Assembly (NCBI GenBank): GCA_016302545.1
Contig: JAEDNK010000080.1
Span: forward strand, 1-6,904
From: Bacillota bacterium
GTDB taxonomy: Bacteria > Bacillota > Clostridia > Peptostreptococcales > Anaerovoracaceae
Direction: 5' to 3'
Length of the DNA: 6,904 bases
Shown: piece after piece, positions 1 to 5,811 of the stretch
Layout: each line of letters begins with the position of its first letter
Numbering within the stretch: the first letter of the stretch is position 1
The notes under the pieces: generated by a model
The model's database searches: none
What the model saw: only the letters and a program-made list of their open reading frames with translations
Told to the model about the DNA's origin: nothing
Translations under genes and position numbers: made by a program

Positions 1-19
1 CAAAAGAAAGTGAAATGAA

Positions 20-1195
20 ATGAATCATAAAATAATATGCATTTGGCTGACCTCGGATGGCATCGGAGCAGACGGAAGGGAAGCAGAATGTGGGTCTTCA
101 CGTCTTAAAGAAACTTTGAGGAAAGTTTTTTCTAATGGTAGTATCAAGGTCTCAACACCTGATGGCAGCAACAGGGTCTGCACCCTTACAAACATTTACG
201 GCAGTGAGGAATTCACTGCGGCAGCGGAAGCAGGAAAGCTTAAAAACAGCAGAATAATTTTTGCCGCTGACCTAGACGAAAGCGGTATCAATCTTGAAGC
301 GGTGAAAGTCATCGGATGCCTTAACAGAAACCCTGAAGCCCTTGAAGGCTCCATAGGCGGCGTTATAGTCGACGGCAAAGGAGAGCTTTTCACGAAAGAC
401 ATGGGCAGGAGGCTGGTTTTTTCTGCCAACATGGCCGGCTGCACATTTCCCGGAAAACCTCTGGTGGAGGCAACGGGCAGTCTGGCGAACTTTGCAGTCA
501 ATGCAAAGCTGTGGAGCCTTGACCTTGAAGAAGCGTACATGAAAAGCTGCAGGCTCCTCATAGAAAAGGTGGCAGACTTCGGAACCGGCCGAACCGGCAG
601 GACCGGCAGAACCGAGCAGCTAAAACCTAAGCTTCTTGCGGTCCACGCCGGAAACAAGGCCACCTCTAACAGCTTCAGCCTCTGGCGTGAAGCCGCAGAG
701 CATCTGAAGGACCGCACATATATAGAGGAAATCTCCATAAGAAACGGACAGGTTTTAGACTGCCGCGGATGCAAGTATGAGGACTGCCTTCACTTTGGAG
801 AACAGGAAGGATGTTTTTACGGCGGTGTAATGGTAGAAAAGGTTTACCCTGCCATCATAAAAAGTGATGTGCTTGTGCTCATCTGCCCTAACTACAACGA
901 TTCAGTAAGTGCAAACATAATGGCATTTATCAACAGGCTGACGGCACTTTTTCGTACCGGAGATTTCAGCCGCAAGCGGATTTACGCCATCGTGGTGTCC
1001 GGTTACAGCGGCGGCGACATAGTGGCGCAGCAAATATTAGGGGCAATCAACATGAATAAGAATTTTATACTACCGCCACGTTTTGCCATGCTGGAAACGG
1101 CAAATGACCCGGGAACGGCGCTAAAGCTCCCGGGCATTGAAGATAGGGTAAAAGCCTTTGCAGAGGGGATTATCTCACATCAAATTCAGGATTGA
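20..1195 (+). CDS. Probable two-domain flavoprotein: degenerate flavodoxin-like N-half plus NADPH-dependent FMN reductase/ISF-like C-half
   Basis: This 391-residue protein has no visible signal peptide or membrane segment and is probably cytoplasmic. Residues about 203-385 read as a flavodoxin-like FMN reductase domain: a first strand followed by a phosphate-loop-like GNKATSNSF (211-219), a cysteine cluster C248-x2-C251-x4-C256-x8-C265, then SDVLVLICPNYNDSVSANI (282-300) as in iron-sulfur flavoprotein/WrbA-type oxidoreductases. The cysteines may bind an Fe-S cluster, although their spacing differs from the compact ISF motif. Residues about 76-185 resemble the second half of another flavodoxin fold (GSIGGVIVDG at 110-119, GCTFPGKPLVE at 140-150, then a terminal helix), without a cysteine cluster. 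A three-fold Gly-Arg-Thr repeat (190-198) joins the halves. An in-frame stop at 11-13 makes ATG 20 the earliest start; its ribosome binding site is weak and may rely on an upstream gene. The substrate is unknown. The fold assignment of the C-half is fairly secure; that of the N-half is inferred. Confidence 0.75.
   Translation: MNHKIICIWLTSDGIGADGREAECGSSRLKETLRKVFSNGSIKVSTPDGSNRVCTLTNIYGSEEFTAAAEAGKLKNSRIIFAADLDESGINLEAVKVIGCLNRNPEALEGSIGGVIVDGKGELFTKDMGRRLVFSANMAGCTFPGKPLVEATGSLANFAVNAKLWSLDLEEAYMKSCRLLIEKVADFGTGRTGRTGRTEQLKPKLLAVHAGNKATSNSFSLWREAAEHLKDRTYIEEISIRNGQVLDCRGCKYEDCLHFGEQEGCFYGGVMVEKVYPAIIKSDVLVLICPNYNDSVSANIMAFINRLTALFRTGDFSRKRIYAIVVSGYSGGDIVAQQILGAINMNKNFILPPRFAMLETANDPGTALKLPGIEDRVKAFAEGIISHQIQD
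587..613 (+). repeat. Three 9-bp tandem repeats encoding (Gly-Arg-Thr)x3 linker
   Basis: Three consecutive 9-base units (ggc-cga-acc, ggc-agg-acc, ggc-aga-acc) encode GRTGRTGRT at residues 190-198 of the flavoprotein, preceded by a further GT. The arginine codon varies between copies while glycine and threonine codons stay the same. The repeat falls at the boundary between the two halves, so it probably works as a flexible, positively charged linker and could vary in copy number between strains. Confidence 0.8.
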
Positions 1196-1769
1196 TAGCA
1201 TAGAAGTTCCTGCTGTCAAGTCTGTCCTGGACAAGCCTCAAAGCCTCACCGAAACGCTGGAAGTGGACGATTTCACGCTCTCTCAGGAAACGGATAGGGT
1301 CGATAACATCCGGATCGTCTGCAAGGCGCAGGATGTTGTCGTAGGTGAGACGGGCTTTTTGCTCTGCGGCCATATCCTCGCTGATGTCGGCGATGGCATC
1401 ACCTGTAACAGCCAGGGTTGCGGCGGTTGCCGGAGTACCGGAAGCAGCCTGAGGGTAAACACCTGCTGTGTGATCCACGAAGTATTCCGAGAAGCCGGCT
1501 TCCTTAATCTGTTCAATGGTCATATTTCTTGTAAGCTGGTGCACGATGGTCATAACCATCTCAAGGTGACCAAGCTCTTCAGTACCTATATCCGTCAAAA
1601 TCCCTGCCACATCACGGAAAGGCATTGATGTTCTTTGGGAAAGGTAGCGCAGGGAAGCACCCAACTCACCGTGTGGACCGCCGTATTGGCTTATGATGAA
1701 TTTTGCCAATTCCGGGTTAGGATTTTTTATTTTGATAGGGTATTCAAGTCTTTTTTCGTAATTCCACAT
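1170..1769 (-). CDS. cotJC: Spore coat protein CotJC, manganese catalase family
   Basis: This 199-residue protein is the third gene of the cotJ coat operon and belongs to the ferritin-like manganese-catalase superfamily. It begins MWNYEKRLEYPIKIK, the usual CotJC start. The dinuclear-metal ligands expected from manganese catalase appear conserved: E35 (in GGPHGELGASL), E65 and H68 (TEELGHLEMV), E136 (AAEQKAR) and H169, the last in REREIVHF with E166 alongside. It could therefore have peroxide-removing activity in the coat, though that is inferred from the family. The start is set by GGAGG at 1776-1780 on the minus strand, 6 nt before ATG 1769. A longer frame opening at 1835 would lie over cotJB and is unlikely. 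The cotJB stop lies one base upstream. Its 3' end overlaps the convergent flavoprotein gene by 26 bp. Confidence 0.95.
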   Translation of the reverse strand: MWNYEKRLEYPIKIKNPNPELAKFIISQYGGPHGELGASLRYLSQRTSMPFRDVAGILTDIGTEELGHLEMVMTIVHQLTRNMTIEQIKEAGFSEYFVDHTAGVYPQAASGTPATAATLAVTGDAIADISEDMAAEQKARLTYDNILRLADDPDVIDPIRFLREREIVHFQRFGEALRLVQDRLDSRNFYAINPEFDVR

Positions 1770-1770
1770 A

Positions 1771-2022
1771 CTATGCCTCCAATTCCCAAGGCCATGGGCC
1801 CTGTATCCAGGTCCAGCTGTCGGCATTGTCGTCAACGCCGCCTACGGTAAGAGGACCGAAATTTTTCTCGTATTCTGCCACATAGCGTTCATACATATGC
1901 TTGTTTTCCCTGTAAAAATCAAGGGCAACCTGACAGGTCGGATGAGAGTCCAGGAAAAGTACAGTATCGTAAACGGCAAAGCCCGTTTCCTGAATCCTGC
2001 GCATCAGTTCGTCTCTGTTCAT
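1771..2022 (-). CDS. cotJB: Spore coat protein CotJB
   Basis: This 83-residue protein matches the CotJB family along its length: an N-terminal helix (MNRDELMRRIQETGFAVYD), the LFLDSHPTCQVALDFYREN segment, YEKNFGPLT, and a C-terminal WIQGPWPWE typical of the family. CotJB is a small component of the CotJ coat complex, made in the mother cell during sporulation; it has no known enzyme activity. ATG 2022 overlaps the cotJA stop as ATGA (TGA at 2021-2019), so its translation is probably coupled to cotJA. The upstream purine-rich GGGGGC and GGAAAG stretches are only modest ribosome binding sites. The stop codon TAG (1773-1771) is one base from the cotJC start. Confidence 0.93.
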   Translation of the reverse strand: MNRDELMRRIQETGFAVYDTVLFLDSHPTCQVALDFYRENKHMYERYVAEYEKNFGPLTVGGVDDNADSWTWIQGPWPWELEA

Positions 2023-2420
2023 CTTTCCATGCCCCCTTTTCTCATATAGCCTTCGAAGGGCAGGTCAAGCTCAGGGAAAATGGTTCCCCGGCTGAGACCG
2101 GCTTCAAGGGAATAAGTGGTTTTCCACTGCTGAAACGGTACATAAGCGCTGGCCAGAGGCAGACTGCCAAGGTACATGGAGTCGAAACCCATTGCATTAC
2201 CTGCACTGCCGCCCTGCCAGTCAAGCTGAGGATTATCGCCGAGAGGTCCGCAGCCAATAGCGGCCCCGGCACCCATATCGGAGTCGTGTCTTCGGTTCAT
2301 TTGTCTTTCCGACGGCATCCTTTGCTGGCGCATCGGTTTTGTTTTGCATGATTCGCAAGGAACCTGCATACTGCCCATCATCAGAGGCATGCCTATATAA
2401 GGATCTTTAATCAAAATCAT
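2019..2420 (-). CDS. cotJA: Spore coat-associated protein CotJA with extended N-terminal region
   Basis: First gene of the cotJ operon. The conserved CotJA core lies near the C-terminus: LPLASAYVPFQQWKTTYSLE followed by RGTIFPELDLPFEG. Ahead of it is an extra region of about 80 residues with many Met, Arg and Gly residues, a Cys-x2-Cys pair (PCESCK, residues 21-26) and a third Cys at 57. The protein is 133 residues from the chosen start, longer than the 80 or so usual for CotJA. The start is uncertain. ATG 2432 has no ribosome binding site; ATG 2420 follows AAGGAG (2428-2423) by only 2 nt; an in-frame TTG at 2414 has a better spacing of 8 nt. I chose 2420 as a compromise. The gene ends in an ATGA overlap with cotJB. 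It is a structural coat protein of the mother cell, and the role of the extension is unknown. Confidence 0.9.
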   Translation of the reverse strand: MILIKDPYIGMPLMMGSMQVPCESCKTKPMRQQRMPSERQMNRRHDSDMGAGAAIGCGPLGDNPQLDWQGGSAGNAMGFDSMYLGSLPLASAYVPFQQWKTTYSLEAGLSRGTIFPELDLPFEGYMRKGGMER

Positions 2421-2446
2421 TGCTCCTTCCATATTTATATATCTTT

Positions 2447-2454
2447 ATTTTATG
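2447..2454 (-). promoter_or_regulatory. Candidate sigma-E-type -10 element for cotJABC
   Basis: On the minus strand this reads CATAAAAT, 7 of 8 matches to the sporulation sigma-E -10 consensus CATACAMT. Transcription from it would begin near 2440, leaving a short leader that contains the AAGGAG (2428-2423). That would make ATG 2432 too close to the transcript end and supports a downstream cotJA start. cotJ is a sigma-E gene in Bacillus subtilis. I see no convincing -35 element at 13-15 nt, so the call is tentative. Confidence 0.35.
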
Positions 2455-2484
2455 AAAAACCCAACTGTTTGGTGAAATACCCCC

Positions 2485-2512
2485 TTGAAAAAAACCACTG
2501 TTTTGTTATCAT
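2485..2512 (+). promoter_or_regulatory. Candidate housekeeping (sigma-A-type) promoter for the kinase-regulator-aroEK operon
   Basis: TTGAAA at 2485-2490 (5 of 6 to TTGACA) and TATCAT at 2507-2512 (5 of 6 to TATAAT) are separated by 16 nt. The start of transcription would be near 2519, about 50 nt before the kinase ATG at 2570, leaving room for the GGAGG at 2558-2562. It lies in the divergent region shared with the cotJ operon, which fits vegetative expression on the plus strand and sporulation expression on the minus strand. Confidence 0.5.
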
Positions 2513-2569
2513 AAAAATAAGCACTATTTTAACACACTTTTGATATATTATAAAGGTGGAGGAAATGTG

Positions 2570-3742
2570 ATGGACGAGCATTTTGAGAGGAACAAAAAGG
2601 AGTCTGCAAAGCCCGAGACAGCCCCCTCAAAGGAGGAGCTGATACGCATACATAAAAAGGATACCTTGATGTCCATGGGTGTCTTTTTTGCTGTAACTGT
2701 GGCATCATTTTTCTTTAACGAACTGGCCTCAGACCCTATGCTCAATATAGCAATGCTCTATACTCTCGGTGTTTTTATAATCACCAGGTATACCGACGGT
2801 TATATTTACGGCCTGATGTTTGCAATAGCCAGCGTGCTCAGCGTAAACTTTTTTTTCACCTATCCATTTCAGAACTTTAACTTCACTCTGGAAGGCTATC
2901 AGGTAACTTTTCTCGGGATGTTCATAATCGGTATATTTACATCCACTATGAGCACCAACATGAAGGAACAGTCCCGCAAGCTTGTGGAACAGGAAAAGGC
3001 TCTGGCAGAGCAGGAGAAAGCCCTCCTGGAGGCCAAGAAAGAAAAGATGCGCGCTAATCTTCTGCGCGCGGTATCCCACGATTTGAGGACGCCGCTTACA
3101 GGCATAATAGGTAACAGCTCATCGTATCTGGAAATGGATGACAAACTTACGGATGAAGAAAAAAGGAACCTTGTGGAGTACATAAACAGCGATGCAAACT
3201 GGCTCCTTAACATGGTGGAAAATCTGTTGTCGGTTACACGAATCGATAACGAAACCGCCAGCGTTTCAAAATCTCTGGAGCCGGTGGACGAGGTTGTAGC
3301 CGCAGCGGTAATTCAGTTTAAAAAGCGATTTCCCGAGGCAGAGGTTCATGTCACTGTACCTGAATCGGAGCCCGACGATGCCATGATGGTGATGATGGAC
3401 GCCATGCTGATACAGCAGGTAATCATCAATATACTGCAAAACGCGCAGCTTCATTCGGGCAGCACCAAGGCGCTGGAGCTGACAATCGATGAGGACGAAG
3501 CCAATGTCAACGTCCGTATTCGCGATTACGGTGTAGGCATTGATGACAGCAAGCTTGACGATATCTTTGACGGAGGAAGCTTTAAAAAGGGTGAAGGCAG
3601 CATTGACGGCTATAAAGGCATGGGGATAGGTCTTTCCATATGCAAAACCATAATAACGGCTCATGAGGGGCAAATATACGCAAAGAACTGCGAGGAGGGA
3701 GCTGAATTTTCTTTTTCGCTCCCAAAGGAAACTGATATATAG
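2570..3742 (+). CDS. KdpD-like membrane sensor histidine kinase lacking the KdpD N-terminal domains
   Basis: This 390-residue kinase phosphorylates itself on histidine and passes the phosphate to the regulator encoded next to it. Residues about 34-127 hold four hydrophobic segments matching the KdpD transmembrane module (DUF4118), including NIAMLYTLGVFIITR and SVNFFFTYPF. A charged, probably coiled-coil linker with an EQEKAL repeat (about 131-165) leads to the H-box VSHDLRTPL with H170. The ATPase domain shows an N-box (N287, N291), G1 (DYGVG, from D319), an F-like box and G2 (KGMGIGLSI, about 349-357). The large N-terminal KdpD and USP-like domains of classical KdpD (about 900 residues) are absent. 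The start at ATG 2570 follows GGAGG (2558-2562) by 7 nt; the TTG at 2540 lies upstream of this site and is rejected. No kdpFABC genes are present, so the signal sensed is unknown. Confidence 0.92.
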   Translation: MDEHFERNKKESAKPETAPSKEELIRIHKKDTLMSMGVFFAVTVASFFFNELASDPMLNIAMLYTLGVFIITRYTDGYIYGLMFAIASVLSVNFFFTYPFQNFNFTLEGYQVTFLGMFIIGIFTSTMSTNMKEQSRKLVEQEKALAEQEKALLEAKKEKMRANLLRAVSHDLRTPLTGIIGNSSSYLEMDDKLTDEEKRNLVEYINSDANWLLNMVENLLSVTRIDNETASVSKSLEPVDEVVAAAVIQFKKRFPEAEVHVTVPESEPDDAMMVMMDAMLIQQVIINILQNAQLHSGSTKALELTIDEDEANVNVRIRDYGVGIDDSKLDDIFDGGSFKKGEGSIDGYKGMGIGLSICKTIITAHEGQIYAKNCEEGAEFSFSLPKETDI

Positions 3743-3754
3743 GAGGAAAATAAA

Positions 3755-4477
3755 ATGTATCAAAAAGTGTCAGTTTTAATAATAGAAGACGAAAAAAGCA
3801 TTCGAGATTTTATCAGCAAAACCCTGAGCAGCAGCGAATATAAGGTGGCTACCGCTGCTAACGGCAAGGACGGTATGGCCCTTATCACATCTTCCCTTCC
3901 GGATCTTGTGCTACTTGACCTTGGACTTCCCGATATGGACGGACTTGAGATTATAAAAAAGACCAGAGAATGGTCCAGCCTGCCCATTATCGTTATCTCC
4001 GCAAGAACCCAGGAAAAGGAGAAGGTACATGCTCTTGATGCAGGCGCCGACGATTACATAACAAAGCCTTTCGGAACCAATGAACTGCTGGCAAGAATAC
4101 GCACGGCAATCAGACATAACAACAGACTTGTGGACGACGGTACCAATTCCAACAGACCTTATTCGGCAGACGGACTTACCATAGATTTCGAGAAACGCAG
4201 AGTTATTTTAGAAGACAAGGAAATTCACCTCACCAGAGTGGAATATAAGATCGTATCCCTTCTGGCAAAGAATTCCGGAAAGGTTATGACCTACGATACC
4301 CTCATAGATCAGGTATGGGGTCCTTACGCAGACGACAACAACAGAATTCTGAGGGTCAATATGGCCAACATAAGACGTAAAATAGAAGCCAATCCCGGAG
4401 AGCCCAAGTACATTTTCACCGAACTGGGTGTAGGCTACCGTATGCTGGAGGACGAGGGATTGGCAGGAGGATATTGA
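3755..4477 (+). CDS. KdpE/OmpR-family DNA-binding response regulator
   Basis: This 240-residue cytoplasmic regulator is the partner of the upstream kinase. The receiver domain (about 4-120) has acidic residues E11 and D12, phospho-acceptor D55 in LVLLDLGLPDMDG, the signalling serine S82 and lysine K104 in TKPFG. The winged-helix DNA-binding domain (about 137-232) shows the OmpR/PhoB pattern: LTRVEYKIVSLLAKNSGKVM, the recognition-helix stretch ILRVNMANIRRKIE and GVGYRML at the end. Similarity is strongest to KdpE-type proteins. AGGAGG (3742-3747), which shares one base with the kinase stop codon, lies 7 nt before ATG 3755; the intergenic gap is 12 nt. Its stop codon overlaps the next gene's start by one base (TGATG). 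Its targets are unknown; autoregulation through the promoter region at 2433-2569 is possible. Confidence 0.95.
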   Translation: MYQKVSVLIIEDEKSIRDFISKTLSSSEYKVATAANGKDGMALITSSLPDLVLLDLGLPDMDGLEIIKKTREWSSLPIIVISARTQEKEKVHALDAGADDYITKPFGTNELLARIRTAIRHNNRLVDDGTNSNRPYSADGLTIDFEKRRVILEDKEIHLTRVEYKIVSLLAKNSGKVMTYDTLIDQVWGPYADDNNRILRVNMANIRRKIEANPGEPKYIFTELGVGYRMLEDEGLAGGY

Positions 4478-5724
4478 TGACAGCTACATTCGGACTTTTG
4501 GGAAGAAAGCTGGGACATAGCTTCAGCCCTCAGATACACAGGCAGATAGGTGAGGCCGCAGGCAGAACTTACGATTATGTTCTGTTCGAAAAGGAGCCCG
4601 GAGAACTGGAAGCCTTTATCAAAGGCGGAGAGTGGGAAGGCCTTAATGTAACCGTACCTTATAAAGAGGATGTAATACCTTTCCTGGACGAGCTTTCAGG
4701 CGAGGCGGCAGCTATAGGGGCTGTAAACACTATCGTCAGAAAAGACGGCAGACTGATCGGATATAACACCGATTACTACGGGTTTATGCATACTCTTGAT
4801 ATAAACGGTGTCCGTGTGGAGGGGGCCAAGTGCCTGGTACTGGGCGCAGGCGGAGCCTCAAAGGCAGTGACCGCCGTGCTTAATGATATGGACGCAGGTC
4901 AGGTGGTTGTGATGAGCAGAAAGGGAGATGTAACCTTTGCTGACATAGCAGAGCATAAGGATGCTGACATTCTGATTAACACCACACCGGTGGGAATGTA
5001 TCCGGATACGGGCAAGTCATTGGTATATCCGGGCACCTTTACTAAGCTTAAATGGGTCGTGGACCTGATATATAATCCGCTGAGGACCAACCTGCTGTGC
5101 CAGGCAAAGAAATCTCTTATGGAGCCAATTTCAGGCATTCAGATGCTTGTGTCTCAGGCAGTTTATTCATATATGCTGTTTACCGACAGAGTGATCGATG
5201 ACAGAGATAAAATCACCGAAAAAATTGCCGGAGAAATGAGAAGCGAAAAGCAGAATATCCTGCTCATAGGCATGCCGGGAACAGGTAAGACCACTGTAGG
5301 CACTGTTCTGGCCGATATGCTGGGACGTGAGCTGTTTGACACTGATGAAATGATTGTGGCAAGAGACGGCAGACCTATACCGGAAATATTTGCTGAAGAC
5401 GGCGAGGAGTATTTCCGCGACCTTGAAAGTGCTGCAGCATCAGAACTTTCACAAAAGACCGGCGTTATCATTTCAGGTGGAGGAGGCATAATCACCAGGG
5501 AGGAAAACTATTATGCTCTGGCCGAAAACTCTTTCATAGTGTTCCTGAACCGAGATCTGTCCCTGCTTCCTACAGAAGGGCGGCCGCTCAGCCAGAGTCA
5601 GCCTCTGGAAAGACTTTATCAGATGCGTTTGCCTCTTTACAGAAGCTGGTGCGACGCCGAGGTGGATATGAACGGTCTGACTCCTGAGGAGACGGCTGAG
5701 AGAATACTGGAGATATTCAGATAA
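4477..5724 (+). CDS. aroE-aroK: Bifunctional shikimate dehydrogenase / shikimate kinase (AroE-AroK fusion)
   Basis: This 415-residue protein joins two consecutive cytoplasmic steps of aromatic amino acid biosynthesis: NADPH reduction of 3-dehydroshikimate to shikimate, then ATP phosphorylation to shikimate 3-phosphate. The dehydrogenase (about 1-248) shows the substrate serines S15 and S17 (GHSFSP), catalytic K63 (NVTVPYKE) and D99 (GYNTDYYGF), the NADP loop GAGGAS (123-128) and Q227 in GIQMLVSQA. The kinase (about 258-415) shows Walker A GMPGTGKT (265-272), D288/D290 (FDTDEM), R314 (EYFRDLE), SGGGG (333-337), lid arginine R369 (EGRPL) and R384 (MRLPLYR). Both active sites look complete. ATG 4477 is preferred because AGGAGG (4465-4470) is 6 nt upstream; an in-frame TTG at 4474 would be too close. 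It shares one base with the regulator's stop, so translation is probably coupled. Confidence 0.95.
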   Translation: MTATFGLLGRKLGHSFSPQIHRQIGEAAGRTYDYVLFEKEPGELEAFIKGGEWEGLNVTVPYKEDVIPFLDELSGEAAAIGAVNTIVRKDGRLIGYNTDYYGFMHTLDINGVRVEGAKCLVLGAGGASKAVTAVLNDMDAGQVVVMSRKGDVTFADIAEHKDADILINTTPVGMYPDTGKSLVYPGTFTKLKWVVDLIYNPLRTNLLCQAKKSLMEPISGIQMLVSQAVYSYMLFTDRVIDDRDKITEKIAGEMRSEKQNILLIGMPGTGKTTVGTVLADMLGRELFDTDEMIVARDGRPIPEIFAEDGEEYFRDLESAAASELSQKTGVIISGGGGIITREENYYALAENSFIVFLNRDLSLLPTEGRPLSQSQPLERLYQMRLPLYRSWCDAEVDMNGLTPEETAERILEIFR

Positions 5725-5747
5725 AAAGCAGAGTGTGAAAATATATA

Positions 5748-5785
5748 AAAAACCACAGTATTTGGTTAGAAAAGCTGTGGTTTTT
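5748..5785. terminator. Bidirectional rho-independent terminator
   Basis: AAAAACCACAG (5748-5758) pairs perfectly with CTGTGGTTTTT (5775-5785), an 11-bp stem with a 16-nt loop. The outer pairs provide a U-tract on either strand. It lies 23 nt after the aroE-aroK stop and 26 nt after the convergent gerQ-like stop, so it probably ends both transcripts. Confidence 0.9.
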
Positions 5786-5811
5786 GCCTTTGGTTCTCGG
5801 ACACAAGGTAT

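Noticed and set aside
196..774. 192-codon open frame on the minus strand
   Set aside because: It is the antisense of the flavoprotein gene. Its Ser/Pro/Arg-rich, low-information translation is typical of a shadow frame.
1158..1628. 156-codon open frame on the plus strand
   Set aside because: It lies antisense to cotJC, whose protein is clearly conserved. The plus-strand translation resembles no family and has no good ribosome binding site.
1770..1835. Extension of CotJC to an ATG at 1835
   Set aside because: The added residues overlap cotJB out of frame and lack family similarity. MWNYEK at 1769 has its own GGAGG.
2543..2552. TATATTATAA as a -10 element for the kinase operon
   Set aside because: It would start transcription on top of the ribosome binding site and has no fitting -35. 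The TTGAAA/TATCAT pair upstream is better.
2540..2569. Upstream TTG start adding ten residues to the sensor kinase
   Set aside because: The TTG is upstream of the GGAGG at 2558-2562, which is correctly spaced for ATG 2570.
3266..3763. Minus-strand frame with a run of five histidines, suggesting metal binding
   Set aside because: The histidines come from reading ATGATGGTGATGATG of the kinase gene backwards. The frame is entirely antisense to a well-supported kinase.
2570..4477. Calling the two-component pair kdpD and kdpE
   Set aside because: The kinase lacks the KdpD N-terminal domains and no kdpFABC genes are in view, so a potassium-control role is not supported. I describe them as KdpD-like and KdpE-like only.
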